A stretch of 64,000 bases of DNA from Labilibaculum sp. DW002 (GCF_029029525.1 NZ_JAKJSC010000005.1:62001-126000); one strand, 5' to 3'. Positions 27,617 to 37,445 are shown, counted from the stretch's first letter. Notes: generated by a model not told the origin, from the letters alone. Numbers and translations: made by a program.

Positions 27617-27761
27617 TCTACCTAAATAGTCCATCACATTTGCAAAACACACTATTAAAATTCGCAAAGAGCTGGTCGGATTTTTACTTTCCGAACATGA
27701 TTAAGATTGTTGAATGAAATACACAAATTGAAACAGGCTATTGTAATTATCTAATAATTAA

Positions 27762-27792
27762 AAAAGACCAAGTCGCCAGGAGTTGGTCTTTT
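27762..27792. terminator. Rho-independent terminator
   Basis: AAAAGACCAA (27762-27771) and TTGGTCTTTT (27783-27792) form a perfect 10-bp stem with an 11-base loop and A/T runs on both sides. It ends the efflux/LytTR operon and may also stop minus-strand transcripts coming from the giant gene. Confidence 0.85.
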
Positions 27793-27812
27793 GTTTAGTA
27801 AGGATTTGTTTA

Positions 27813-27925
27813 TTAATCGATTTGATCAGTTTTATTAAATTTTGTTGCCAGTTTGCTCAGTAAAATTACTGCAAGAAGACCACCACAAAAAGATACAATG
27901 GAATTAAGTGCAAGCTGGAATATAA
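27813..27925 (-). pseudogene. Truncated copy of the small GlsB-like membrane protein gene
   Basis: The last 30 or so codons (SFCGGLLAVILLSKLATKFNKTDQID) are nearly identical to the end of the intact gene at 34444-34755. A central 52-base block (27837-27888 against 34467-34518) differs at only one or two positions. Similarity fades after about 27925, and the upstream part of the open frame does not match the family. I therefore read it as a duplicated gene end. The intact and broken copies have the same orientation and flank the 6-kb alpha-2-macroglobulin-like gene. Confidence 0.75.
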
Positions 27926-28017
27926 ACAATCTATTTTGAGAGTGTTTTATAGTATGGAGCATTGTTGCCATAGGACTTTTCGTTATCAAAATAAACCGTA
28001 GGTGAACAGATCTCATC

Positions 28018-28040
28018 ACCACACGATTGTATTGTGTGGT
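28018..28040. repeat. Hairpin near the end of the giant gene, repeated at its start
   Basis: ACCACACGAT-TGT-ATTGTGTGGT forms a 10-bp stem with one G-T wobble. Part of it, the 19-base string 28024-28042, recurs with one substitution at 34289-34307, so near-identical copies lie just outside both ends of the gene at 28053-34037. Confidence 0.6.
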
Positions 28041-28052
28041 AATGAAGTAATT

Positions 28053-31000
28053 CTATTTTATTATAACTCTTTTAGCTTCATTATTAGCATTAAATATTGG
28101 GAAATACATTTGTGCAATTTTAGCAGGATTTAATTGATAGTTTCCAGTGTATCTTGGTAATAATTTTATTTCAAAGGTGTATTCTCCTTTTTTCAATTGT
28201 TGACAGAAAATTGCGGTTTCATTTTTGTAATATTCTCTGTGAGATTCATTCCAATAACTGTTTTTCTTTTCGGCGTACGAACAGCCTCCCGGAACAGGTA
28301 TGTTAATCATCAAATATTCAGCATCTTTTTTAAGTTTCACCTTAGCAGTTAAAGTAACTTCTTTACCTGCCATTAATTGATTTGAAGTATTATTTTTAAA
28401 ATAGGTGTTGATTTCAAAATCACCTTTATTGGTTAAGGGAGATGCATTCCAGAAGGTTTGCGAACTTCCTATATAAACTGGGAAATCTCCTGATTTGTTT
28501 ACTGTGATTTTTTTGGATGGATCTATAACCATTGAAAAAGGAAACTTGGTAATGGATTTATTTATATCTCCTGAGAAAATAATTTTGGCTTTGTTGATAC
28601 TACCCTTTGATTGAAGTAGGTCTGGTAAAATCGTTTCTATTATCTGTGCCGATTCATAAGTGTTTCTCCAATTCGTTTCTTTTCTTGATTCGAAAAAATA
28701 ATTTCTAATTTTTCTTAATACTGAATTATTTGTAGATGAATCTCGTTTTGAAATTCGATAAGCTAAAATTGTATTTTGAATATCATTATTTAAAAGATGA
28801 TCACTCTTACAGGTATCAGTATAAAACAGATTACCAAACAATGTACTTTGTTGATAATTTTTTAGAGAGTCAATTTGATAAGGTAAATTGCACATTTGTT
28901 TTAATTCCATGATGTGTAACTTAGAATTAAAATCTAGTTTTTTCTTCTCTAAACTATTTATGTAAGCTCCATAATTAATTTGAGCATTCAAGAGACGCAT
29001 AATTCTTAAAATTTGTATTCTCTCTTTCGTACCTCTAGTTTCTTCTAATTGCCAAACTAATCGATCTGTGATGTATTTCTGATTGATATCATTTTTAAAT
29101 CCATTTGCCTCAGTTTGAAGAATTGCTTCTAGTACATGAAGGCTTATCCATTTGTTTTCACTTGAATTTTTCCACCATCCCCAAAGCCCATCTCGTTTTT
29201 GATTTTTACCTAAGAGTTTTATTAATTTCTGAACTTTACGATTCGATTTAAATTTTTCATTTTTGTAATTCTTTATATGCAACTCTGACATTAAAGCTTT
29301 CAGTTTTGAAGCAATTTGTTCATTACAAAGGTATTTGTAATTGATTAAATGATTGATTTCTCCTTTGATGACTTCCAGAACGTCAGCTTGTGCATATAAT
29401 TTTACTTTACCTAATACTTCATCAAAATCAAGCTGTAGGGTTGTATCTCTATCCAAAACATGAAAACTCGATTTCGATTGTTTTAATCCCATCGGGTAGA
29501 CCGGAATACTTTTCAACTCACCATCAAAATAACCATCTTCCTTGTCCAATACATATTTTAGTGATATTGAATCTTGGTAAGCAATTAAAGGTAAATTGTG
29601 ACTCGTGGAATTGACACAATACCCGCTTTTCTGGCTAACAATGCTATCATTAAGTTCAAATTTGGTTTTAATATGTATAGAGTCGGAGGTGTAATTTAAT
29701 GCTTTACCATGTACCAAGCATGTGTCTGTTTCAACCATAAATCGTGGAACAGATAATTTTGCCATTAATGGTTTGTATGATTTTATTCTGTCTTGGCTTT
29801 GTCCGGTTTGTTTATTTCCATTCATTGCTAAAAAGAATGTATCCCAACTTGTGACATCATCAGGGAATCGTACTTTGAACGTTGCTTTCCCTTTTTTGTT
29901 CGTTATTAAATTAGGTTGCCAGAATGCTACATCGGAGAAATTGTTGCGAATAGAGCTTGCCTGTGAAGCAGATTCATAAAACTCTTGATTGTAATCGGCT
30001 CCTTTTGTTTTTGCAGAATTTGTACTTTTAAAAGCACCATTTTGTGTGTCAATTATTACAACACCATTTGCTGCTCTAGCACCATATAATGCCGTTGCGC
30101 TTTTATCTTTTAAAACTTGAATGTTAGCAATTGAGTTTTGATCTAGTTCAGATATATCGGCATCGAAAATTTGTCCATTAATGATGTAAAGAGGTTTGTT
30201 ATTAAAATTTAGGGTTGTTGCACCTCGTATGGATATTGAAACACCACTGCCTTGTGAGTTTATTTGTACACCAGCTACTCTTCCTTGTAAAGTTTGTGAA
30301 ATATTGCCACTCACACCTGGAATTCCTTTGTTTAAACTGTTTGGGCTAACTGACACTATGGATGATGCAGTCATGACTGATTTTCTACTTATTCCATATC
30401 CAACAACCACTACTTCATCCATTGCAAGATTCTCATATTCCAAACTAACATTGATATATTTCTCGTAGCCAACTTGCTTTTCTTGCTGTCTCATCCCAAC
30501 AAAGGAGAAGAGTAAACTTGTATTATTGTACGGGATTTTTAGGCGATAATGGCCATCAATATCAGTTACGGTTCCAAAGGTTGTTCCTTTAATTATTACA
30601 GTAACTCCCGGAAGTTCTAAACCATCATCCACAGCAGTTACATAACCTTCTACATACTCACCATCGCCGGTGAAGTGATATTGGTTCTGATATGAATTGA
30701 AAATATTTTTTAGTTCTTTTTGTTCTTCTCCTAAAAATGGTTTAGGCTTGAATACTGTTTTTTCAATTAGTGAATTAACCTTCTTGCTAAATGAATCCTT
30801 CTTTAAATTGAGAGCTTCATCAAATTGATAGTAATTCAATCCGTTCGCCTGAATATTTAAAGAATCTATAACATTGTATTTACTGCCTGGGTAAAAGAAC
30901 AATAGTTTGTAAAATCCAGGTTTTAGTTGATGTATTATACTTGTGTTACCCGGATAAACCCTTAGGAATTCATGATTATCGTATCTGAATAACAGCAGAT

Positions 31001-34000
31001 TTAAAGGAGTATTTTCAGTTGTCCTTTGCTTAGCTTGAATAGTAAATTTTAATCTGCCAGCTCCGCTCGATGTTGAACGTGGATAAGTATATCTTGGTGT
31101 TTGACTTCTTTTTTGATTGATCTTTTCACGCCACAATTGCATAATGTCTGACTTGGAAAGAACACTATCATTTAATCTAATTTCAGGATTAATGTTTGTT
31201 AAGATTTTTGGATATCTGTTATTACTGTTGGCTTCTCTCATTTTTAACAAATTGGGAGCAAAGTCATATTCAAAAAATCTTTCGTGCTTAAAATTTGTAC
31301 TGAAGCTATCAATCAAATTGAAAGTTAACTCACCATTAATTGGTCCTGCAAAATGATTTCGAAAATGCTTATTTCTTGAAGGTGTTAACAATTGAACATT
31401 ATCTTCTTGTTCTAGATAGGCAAGTCTGTCCCCAAAACTATTTCTATATGGGAAAATGTAATTGTAGAGGGTTCTCCTTTCACCGTAAGTTAATCCATCC
31501 CCTGTATTTTGAATCCTTACTTTATGATAGGAGAGATCTTCATCAAGGCTGATAATTTGTTTATAGCCTTTTTTAAAGCTCACACTATCCATTGTAATGA
31601 TTTTGTCAGTGGTTCGAAGTTTAATTTGGTGATATCCACTGTCAATGGCAAATGAGTATGGGCGCATGTTTGTGGACCAACTAAAATACACTGGTTTTCT
31701 ATCAATATAAATTACATGAATAGGATCTATCTGACCATTTTTAAAAACGAATGGAGCAAATTGTGTTACAGAGTCATTTGTTTGATATTCGCTCCTGTAT
31801 ACTTCCTTTTCAGGATAAATAAATCGATAGTATTCTATTGAATCAAGATCTGCAAGCGCTTTCCATGTGTTGTAATTTAATGACTGACTAATGCTATTGT
31901 GATCATGAGTATTTGAATTGGAGAATTGATTTATTATTGTTTTATCTTTTCTTTGTTTTCCAAGATAAGGAAGAGAGGGAGCGCTGTAATTGAATTTTTT
32001 AGTCAAGGCATAAGCTGTTAAATCAACTCCTTCAACAGGCTTTCCATTTTCATTGGTAACTGTAAGCTCTATCTGTGACTCCTGACCTGGATAAACAATT
32101 TTTGGCTGTAAAACGGATATAGTAAGTTGCTTATCCATCAAAGGAATTTTGTAGTTTTCCTGTTTCATTTCTCCAGCCCACATATAGTTCACACAAACAA
32201 AATAGTTTTGTTTGCTATTAATTTGTTTGTGAATGAGTAAAGCTTTGTTGTAACCTCTCTCTTTTTCTTTTTTGTGTTGATATATATGATAGGTAAATGG
32301 GATTTTTCTTGGATTTACAATTTGAATTTTGATTGAATCTGAAGTTCTTTCAGAGTAACACTGCAACATTGCACTCTTTTCGCTAATATCCACAGTATTA
32401 CTTATGCTATCAGATTCTAAAATATAAGAATTGTAGTAAGGGGAAAGAGCTATTCTAAATGGTGTTACTTCGGAATTTATTTTATTTCGATTTCCAAAAT
32501 TATCTAAGGAAAATACATTTGCCTGTTTCTTAATTGACAAGCCGTTTTTAAGACATTTGAATTGTATTGAATCTGCTATTATTTCACCTACAAATTCTTC
32601 TGTGAAATATTTATATTCACGTTCTTCTGTTTCAGTTTTTGCTTCATTTTCAGAACTAAGCATTTTTACTTTTATCTGATAGGAGAAATTTGCTTTCGGA
32701 AATATTGAATCATGAATCAAAATTTCAGTTTCGCCTGATGGTTCAAGTTTTTGTTCCTTATGAATTAATGTATCAGGAATAAATACATGATTGGAAAAAT
32801 ACTTGTCTAGTGATAAAGTTGTGATCGTTAATTCGATTTCTGCATCTTGAAGGTTGAGATCATTTTCATCCGTTCCTTTTACAAACAAACTCAATGACTG
32901 ATTTTTATAATGAGTTTTTTCATTAAGTCTTAATTTTAGGTGCGTACTCGATAATTCGTATTCCTCATACTTAAATTTGTTACTTATGTAGGAATCTAAA
33001 TTTTCAGTTTCCAAAGAAAGAGTATAATCTCGATCTAACTGAAGTTGCAATGAATCATGCAAAACAAATTGTGATTCGTAAGCTCCATTTCTATAAGCTT
33101 GTAAAATTGGAAATTTAATTTTCTTGCCATATCCTCGTAGTACAATATGAACAGGTTTGTTTATGGCTTTTCCTTTTTTATTTGTCAAATAAGATTTGAA
33201 TTTTACTGTATCATTTGGTTGATATTTTGGCTTACTAAAAACCAGATAGCCTTCATGTTTATCTTCAAAACTGTCACCATAATAATCATTGCAATGATAG
33301 TCATCGAATAAACAAGCTACTATTTCGTACAAACGAACAAAAAACTGTTTTGTGCTAGCAATTGTACCTTGAGCCCAACTATTTTTTATCGATTTATATC
33401 CATCTATTGGTAAATGTATAATGTAATTAACGGGGGTCCAAGCATATTTTAAAGGAGTGCCATAAATTATTTTTCTTTTAACTCTATTAAAACCTGAATT
33501 GTTGTATTTTCTGGAAAGCTTAGAATATGCAGTAAAACCATTGTGTGTTACTGATAGAAGACCTTTCTGATTCGATTTTTTATCAAGATAAGAATTTGAT
33601 TTATCATCGAAATAAAGTTTCTTTTTATTTATTCTTACATCTGCATTAGAAATGAGATTTCCATTTAAATCAAAAACTTGAAATAGTAAATCAGTATTAT
33701 TTTTTACGATAAAGACTTCAAAATTTTGAATTGTAGAAATTGAGATTTTTTGTTCATTTTCCTCTGCAAATATTTTCAAATAATGTCCAAATGGTAATTT
33801 TTTTTCATATATATCCTTGGTTGGAAATGAATCAACAAGAGTATGATAATAAGAATCATTAATTTGCCATATTTCATTTTTGTATATGGTTTTAGCTTCG
33901 GTATTCTTAATCTTATAGATATAAGTGAAAGGGCTGGTTGATCTACTATTTAGCAACTTTTGGGCGAGAGAAGAAAGGCTGTTAAAAGTTAATAATGTAA

Positions 34001-34037
34001 TAATTACGGTGATGATTAGTATAGTTTTTTGTCTCAT
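28053..34037 (-). CDS. Giant alpha-2-macroglobulin-like protein with embedded SusC-type regulatory and TonB plug domains
   Basis: About 1994 residues from the ATG at 34037-34035 (MRQKTILIITVIITLLTF...LAQ, a clear signal peptide; the longer ATG at 34136 would bury it). The N-terminal 1100 residues include macroglobulin-type domains (PKYQPNDTVKFKSYLTNKKG). At about 1122-1209 comes a carboxypeptidase-regulatory-like domain (GVTVIIKGTTFGTVTDIDGHY...DEVVVVGYG). At about 1225-1325 is a SusC-style plug (NISQTLQGRVAGVQI...ISIRGATT...IQVLKDKSATALYGARAANGVVII), with no beta barrel after it. The alpha-2-macroglobulin core follows at about 1370 (KGKATFKVRFPDDVTSWDT). A thioester-like motif Cys-Asn-Glu-Gln lies near 1570 and keeps the Cys and Gln pair. 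Probably a periplasmic or surface protease trap. Confidence 0.85.
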   Translation of the reverse strand: MRQKTILIITVIITLLTFNSLSSLAQKLLNSRSTSPFTYIYKIKNTEAKTIYKNEIWQINDSYYHTLVDSFPTKDIYEKKLPFGHYLKIFAEENEQKISISTIQNFEVFIVKNNTDLLFQVFDLNGNLISNADVRINKKKLYFDDKSNSYLDKKSNQKGLLSVTHNGFTAYSKLSRKYNNSGFNRVKRKIIYGTPLKYAWTPVNYIIHLPIDGYKSIKNSWAQGTIASTKQFFVRLYEIVACLFDDYHCNDYYGDSFEDKHEGYLVFSKPKYQPNDTVKFKSYLTNKKGKAINKPVHIVLRGYGKKIKFPILQAYRNGAYESQFVLHDSLQLQLDRDYTLSLETENLDSYISNKFKYEEYELSSTHLKLRLNEKTHYKNQSLSLFVKGTDENDLNLQDAEIELTITTLSLDKYFSNHVFIPDTLIHKEQKLEPSGETEILIHDSIFPKANFSYQIKVKMLSSENEAKTETEEREYKYFTEEFVGEIIADSIQFKCLKNGLSIKKQANVFSLDNFGNRNKINSEVTPFRIALSPYYNSYILESDSISNTVDISEKSAMLQCYSERTSDSIKIQIVNPRKIPFTYHIYQHKKEKERGYNKALLIHKQINSKQNYFVCVNYMWAGEMKQENYKIPLMDKQLTISVLQPKIVYPGQESQIELTVTNENGKPVEGVDLTAYALTKKFNYSAPSLPYLGKQRKDKTIINQFSNSNTHDHNSISQSLNYNTWKALADLDSIEYYRFIYPEKEVYRSEYQTNDSVTQFAPFVFKNGQIDPIHVIYIDRKPVYFSWSTNMRPYSFAIDSGYHQIKLRTTDKIITMDSVSFKKGYKQIISLDEDLSYHKVRIQNTGDGLTYGERRTLYNYIFPYRNSFGDRLAYLEQEDNVQLLTPSRNKHFRNHFAGPINGELTFNLIDSFSTNFKHERFFEYDFAPNLLKMREANSNNRYPKILTNINPEIRLNDSVLSKSDIMQLWREKINQKRSQTPRYTYPRSTSSGAGRLKFTIQAKQRTTENTPLNLLLFRYDNHEFLRVYPGNTSIIHQLKPGFYKLLFFYPGSKYNVIDSLNIQANGLNYYQFDEALNLKKDSFSKKVNSLIEKTVFKPKPFLGEEQKELKNIFNSYQNQYHFTGDGEYVEGYVTAVDDGLELPGVTVIIKGTTFGTVTDIDGHYRLKIPYNNTSLLFSFVGMRQQEKQVGYEKYINVSLEYENLAMDEVVVVGYGISRKSVMTASSIVSVSPNSLNKGIPGVSGNISQTLQGRVAGVQINSQGSGVSISIRGATTLNFNNKPLYIINGQIFDADISELDQNSIANIQVLKDKSATALYGARAANGVVIIDTQNGAFKSTNSAKTKGADYNQEFYESASQASSIRNNFSDVAFWQPNLITNKKGKATFKVRFPDDVTSWDTFFLAMNGNKQTGQSQDRIKSYKPLMAKLSVPRFMVETDTCLVHGKALNYTSDSIHIKTKFELNDSIVSQKSGYCVNSTSHNLPLIAYQDSISLKYVLDKEDGYFDGELKSIPVYPMGLKQSKSSFHVLDRDTTLQLDFDEVLGKVKLYAQADVLEVIKGEINHLINYKYLCNEQIASKLKALMSELHIKNYKNEKFKSNRKVQKLIKLLGKNQKRDGLWGWWKNSSENKWISLHVLEAILQTEANGFKNDINQKYITDRLVWQLEETRGTKERIQILRIMRLLNAQINYGAYINSLEKKKLDFNSKLHIMELKQMCNLPYQIDSLKNYQQSTLFGNLFYTDTCKSDHLLNNDIQNTILAYRISKRDSSTNNSVLRKIRNYFFESRKETNWRNTYESAQIIETILPDLLQSKGSINKAKIIFSGDINKSITKFPFSMVIDPSKKITVNKSGDFPVYIGSSQTFWNASPLTNKGDFEINTYFKNNTSNQLMAGKEVTLTAKVKLKKDAEYLMINIPVPGGCSYAEKKNSYWNESHREYYKNETAIFCQQLKKGEYTFEIKLLPRYTGNYQLNPAKIAQMYFPIFNANNEAKRVIIK

Positions 34038-34136
34038 AGTTTTATGATCTTTTTCTTTAAGATGCAGATAGCTCAAAAATTCCATAAAATAAATACAGGA
34101 ACTTTTCATGCCGTTTGGGGTGTTTAAAATAATCAA

Positions 34137-34443
34137 TGTTTATGATTAAAAAAAAGGAAGGCATTATTTTTCTAAAATGAGCGAATTTAAGAGACGTGAA
34201 GTACTTTGGAGTACTAACGGGATTTTGGAATAGAGGTGGTTTGATAAGTTCCTTTTTTATACCAATAGGTTTCTCTTTTTGTATCGAACGATTGTATTAT
34301 GTGGTAAGTGAAAATAATAAATTTGAGTATGAGTCGTAATTTTAAAATTCACTTACCAGAGTGAGTTTATTTTGTAAGCTTTGCTATAATTGAGTGGTTG
34401 GATATAGTAACTACACGATATAATCGTGAGGTAGCAGGGGAAT
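34137..34443. other. Upstream region of the giant gene
   Basis: 307 bases without a gene. It contains the second copy (34289-34307) of the string found at 28024-28042 and a perfect small hairpin CACGAT-ATA-ATCGTG at 34414-34428 next to the GlsB-like gene end. No consensus promoter was identified on the minus strand. Confidence 0.5.
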
Positions 34444-34755
34444 TTAGTTGATTCTATCCGACCTGTTGAATTTTGTTGCCAGTTTGCTCAGTAAAATTAC
34501 TGCAAGAAGACCACCAGAAAAGGATACTAGAGAATTAATTACAAACAAGTTGGTATTCATACTACCTGTTTCCATGATTGCTTGTGGCGAAAACCCTAAT
34601 CGACCAATCGATTTAATGAAAAAAACACTGCCGAAAACTCCGGCAATGGTGTTTCCAATTAATCCAAAGGAATACTTTTTGAAAAATAGCCCAGTGCTAT
34701 TGGCTCCAATTATTCCAATAAGAATACTTAGTAAAGAAATCAGTGTATCTGTCAT
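34444..34755 (-). CDS. Small GlsB/YeaQ-like membrane protein
   Basis: About 103 residues from the ATG at 34755-34753 (MTDTLISLLSILIGIIGANSTGLFFKKYSFGLIGN). I prefer this start because a longer frame from 34878 would run into cydB and add unrelated residues. Three hydrophobic segments with Gly-rich stretches (IGIIGANSTG, GNTIAGVFGSVFF, SFSGGLLAVILLSKL) match the GlsB/YeaQ/YmgE transglycosylase-associated class in pattern. It starts 16 bases after the cydB stop and may be co-transcribed with cydAB. Its last third is duplicated at 27813-27925. Confidence 0.75.
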   Translation of the reverse strand: MTDTLISLLSILIGIIGANSTGLFFKKYSFGLIGNTIAGVFGSVFFIKSIGRLGFSPQAIMETGSMNTNLFVINSLVSFSGGLLAVILLSKLATKFNRSDRIN

Positions 34756-34771
34756 AGTTTGGTTCGAAATA

Positions 34772-35845
34772 TTAATGCCCGTAATCCATTTTATCAATTT
34801 TTCCACCCATGAATCTTTTCTGAACAATGAAGTAAACAATAAGGAGTATAAAACCAACAATTCCCCATCCAAAAGCAACGTTTAATCCATATTCCGATGT
34901 GGCGGTGTTGTATATGGTTAAGGACTCGTTTACACTATTTGTAGAAGGTAAAATTACTGGAAACATAGATGCCAAGGAAGAAGTTATGCCGCCAAGAATA
35001 ATTAGCGATGAACAGGTAAAGGCATAAACAGCTTTCTTGAATTTTTTAATGAAAAAAGTACCAACTAATCCACTAAGGTAAATCATTGGGAAAATGATCA
35101 GAAGTGGATTATCCGTAAAGTTTGAAAATGGCTCTGGCTTAATAATATGCCAAATAGAAATTGAGAAAATTGTAAGTAGTAAAAGCGCAATGTTAAGCTT
35201 CAAAACTACCGACTTCAATTTTTCATTAATCGATGACTCAGTTTTCAAGATAATCCAATTGGCACCATGAATGGATAAGGTGACAACAGCAATTATTCCA
35301 ATAACAATTGTGAACCAATCGATAACTCCCGGATGAATGCCTGCAGGGCTAAAACTGCTGTTCCATAAGGGTAGGAAAAAGTAGTGAGCTTCGTAAGCTG
35401 AAACACCATTTTCAACACCGCCCAAATTTACTCCTCTAATAACATTTCCAAGTGCAATACCAAAAAACAGCGTTAGCAGTAAGCTCGAAACACCAAACGA
35501 TTTATCCCAAATATCCTTCCACATTTGAAAGTTAAACTGACTTCTTAATTCTAAACCTATTGCTCTGAAAATAATAAACCACAGGACAATGATTAAAGGA
35601 AGATAAAAACCACTAAAAACAGAGGCGTAGAAGGTCGGGAAGGCCATAAAAAGCAATCCTCCGGCAGCTACCAGCCAAACTTCATTCGAGTCCCAGAAAA
35701 GCCCTGCGGCTTTTGCAATTACCTCTTTGTCTTTTTCTTTTTCAGCAAAAAACAAATGAATAATTCCTGTTCCAAAATCGTAACCGTCCAATATGAAGAA
35801 GACAGCTAAAACAATAGCTATCATTGTGTACCAAAATAATTCCAT
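34772..35845 (-). CDS. cydB: Cytochrome bd ubiquinol oxidase subunit II
   Basis: 357 residues, about nine membrane helices. The CydB start is typical (LFWYTMIAIVLAVFFILDGYDFGTGI), with GLFWDSNEVWLVAAGGLLFMAFP and RAIGLELRSQF conserved blocks. It pairs with CydA to form the high-affinity quinol oxidase in the inner membrane. The start lies two bases after the cydA stop, so the two are coupled. The C-terminus is slightly extended and basic (QKRFMGGKIDKMDYGH). Confidence 0.97.
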   Translation of the reverse strand: MELFWYTMIAIVLAVFFILDGYDFGTGIIHLFFAEKEKDKEVIAKAAGLFWDSNEVWLVAAGGLLFMAFPTFYASVFSGFYLPLIIVLWFIIFRAIGLELRSQFNFQMWKDIWDKSFGVSSLLLTLFFGIALGNVIRGVNLGGVENGVSAYEAHYFFLPLWNSSFSPAGIHPGVIDWFTIVIGIIAVVTLSIHGANWIILKTESSINEKLKSVVLKLNIALLLLTIFSISIWHIIKPEPFSNFTDNPLLIIFPMIYLSGLVGTFFIKKFKKAVYAFTCSSLIILGGITSSLASMFPVILPSTNSVNESLTIYNTATSEYGLNVAFGWGIVGFILLIVYFIVQKRFMGGKIDKMDYGH

Positions 35846-35847
35846 AA

Positions 35848-37179
35848 TTAATGTGTTTGAGTTTCCGGTCCTTTATGAATTGTTTTTCCAACCAAGACCA
35901 GGAACAGTAAGCCCAGTAGCATATATAAACCAACAAATCCCAATAGGGTAAATAAAGTATTGCCTGATGAAACGGTAGGAGAGATTCCATCAACGGTTTT
36001 TAATAATCCATATACCAAATAGGGTTGTCGTCCTAGCTCGGCAACATACCATCCAGTCATGTTTGCAATATATGGAAATGGGAAAGCGAACATGATGCCC
36101 CAAAGCAATGTATTCATTGTATAGAGTTTTTTTCTCCATAGAAAGAATAGTGCCATGCCCATTAATCCAATGAATATAGTACCCAATCCTACCATAATAT
36201 GATAGGAGTAGTAGAGAGCAGGAATATTATCGGGTAATTCTTCTTTTGTAAATTGATCCATTCCCGGAATCTGTTTGTTCCAATCCTGATAAGTTAAAAA
36301 GCTTAAGATGTTAGGAACGGCAATTTTGTTGTCTATCTTTTTCTCAACCATATTCGGCTGACCAATAAGTACGATTTCGGCACCTGCTTCTTCGGTTTCA
36401 AAAATTCCTTCCATTGCGGCAAAAGCAGCAGGTTGGTATTTGGCTACATTCTTAGCATTCCAATCTCCCGTTGGGACAGCTACGAGCATGCTCGAAACAA
36501 AACCGAAAATAACTCCCGTCTTTAAAAATAACTTTCCGTATTCCAGATTTTTATTTCGCAATACATAAAAAGCACCTATAGCGGCAACAACAAAGGATGA
36601 GGTTACAACAGATGCAAACTGATTGTGTAAGAAGGCAGGTATCAACCAAGGATTACTGAATAAGGCCGAGAAATTAGTTAATACGAATTTCCCATTCTCT
36701 AAAATTTCGTAACCAACAGGATGTTGCATCCAGGCATTGGTCGCTAAAATAAAGTAACCACTGGCCCAGGAACCTAAAAAGACTAAGAACCCCGTTAAAA
36801 GATGTAGTTTTTGCCCCATTAGTTTTTCACCAAAAATGAAAAGGGCCAAAAAGGAAGATTCGAGAAAAAATGAAAACATACCTTCCATAGCTAAGGTTTG
36901 TCCTATAATTCCGCCAGTAAGTTCCGAGAATTTAGCCCAGTTGGTACCAAATTGAAATTCCATTGGAATTCCTGTTACAACGCCCATGGTAAAGTTAATG
37001 GCAAAAATCTTCATGAAGAATTTTGCCGCATTGTTAAACTTTTCAAGTTTAGTTCTTAAATATTTCCATTTAAAATAGACTATCATTAAAGATAGTCCCA
37101 TTGTTAATTGTGGAAATATATAGTGAAATGTGATAGTAAATGCAAACTGCAATCTATCATAAAATATCATGTCCTCCAT
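35848..37179 (-). CDS. cydA: Cytochrome bd ubiquinol oxidase subunit I
   Basis: 443 residues. It carries the heme and quinol sites: His19 in TFHYIFPQLTMG, the GIPMEFQFGTNW segment, the later HNQFASVVTSSFV helix with the second His, and the signature GWYVAELGRQPYLVYG. The quinol-binding Q-loop is short, as usual in Bacteroidota. The enzyme reduces O2 to water with quinol electrons and supports growth at low oxygen. It is the first gene of cydAB; a Crp/Fnr-like site lies about 75 bases upstream. Confidence 0.97.
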   Translation of the reverse strand: MEDMIFYDRLQFAFTITFHYIFPQLTMGLSLMIVYFKWKYLRTKLEKFNNAAKFFMKIFAINFTMGVVTGIPMEFQFGTNWAKFSELTGGIIGQTLAMEGMFSFFLESSFLALFIFGEKLMGQKLHLLTGFLVFLGSWASGYFILATNAWMQHPVGYEILENGKFVLTNFSALFSNPWLIPAFLHNQFASVVTSSFVVAAIGAFYVLRNKNLEYGKLFLKTGVIFGFVSSMLVAVPTGDWNAKNVAKYQPAAFAAMEGIFETEEAGAEIVLIGQPNMVEKKIDNKIAVPNILSFLTYQDWNKQIPGMDQFTKEELPDNIPALYYSYHIMVGLGTIFIGLMGMALFFLWRKKLYTMNTLLWGIMFAFPFPYIANMTGWYVAELGRQPYLVYGLLKTVDGISPTVSSGNTLFTLLGFVGLYMLLGLLFLVLVGKTIHKGPETQTH

Positions 37180-37254
37180 ATCCTTATTTTTAAGCGTTAA
37201 AAATAAGGGTTTTTATTCATTTTGTTATCAAAGAGAAATGATATTTTTTCTTTT

Positions 37255-37270
37255 TGTGAATTATCTCTCA
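37255..37270. promoter_or_regulatory. Candidate Crp/Fnr-type site upstream of cydA
   Basis: TGTGA-ATTATC-TCTCA, one mismatch from the TGTGA-N6-TCACA palindrome, 76-91 bases upstream of the cydA ATG. A perfect version occurs at 44347-44362, which raises the chance that this one is real. The rest of 37180-37440 shows nothing else. Confidence 0.4.
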
Positions 37271-37445
37271 TGTGTATATTTCACTTAGGTTTTATTAAGA
37301 ACGATAGTCCTTACTTCGTGTGAAAGGTAATGGGTTGAAGTGAGGTTTATTAGCTTGAAAGTAAACTTAATCGTACGGTACATAATAAAATGATGATAAT
37401 GTTAGTGCCAAATTATAAGACAAACTGTGTATCATGTGAAATAAA

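Noticed and set aside
27813-28022. A 69-residue open frame as a genuine small gene
   Set aside because: Only its C-terminal 30 residues match a protein family, and they copy the gene end at 34444; the rest is unrelated sequence.
28018-28040. Hairpin after the giant gene as a rho-independent terminator
   Set aside because: No T-run follows on the minus strand, and the same string recurs upstream of the gene, so it is listed as a repeat.
34038-34136. Longer start for the giant macroglobulin-like protein
   Set aside because: It would put 33 residues in front of a clear signal peptide.
34756-34878. Longer start for the GlsB-like protein
   Set aside because: It runs into cydB, and the added residues are an out-of-frame shadow of the CydB C-terminus.
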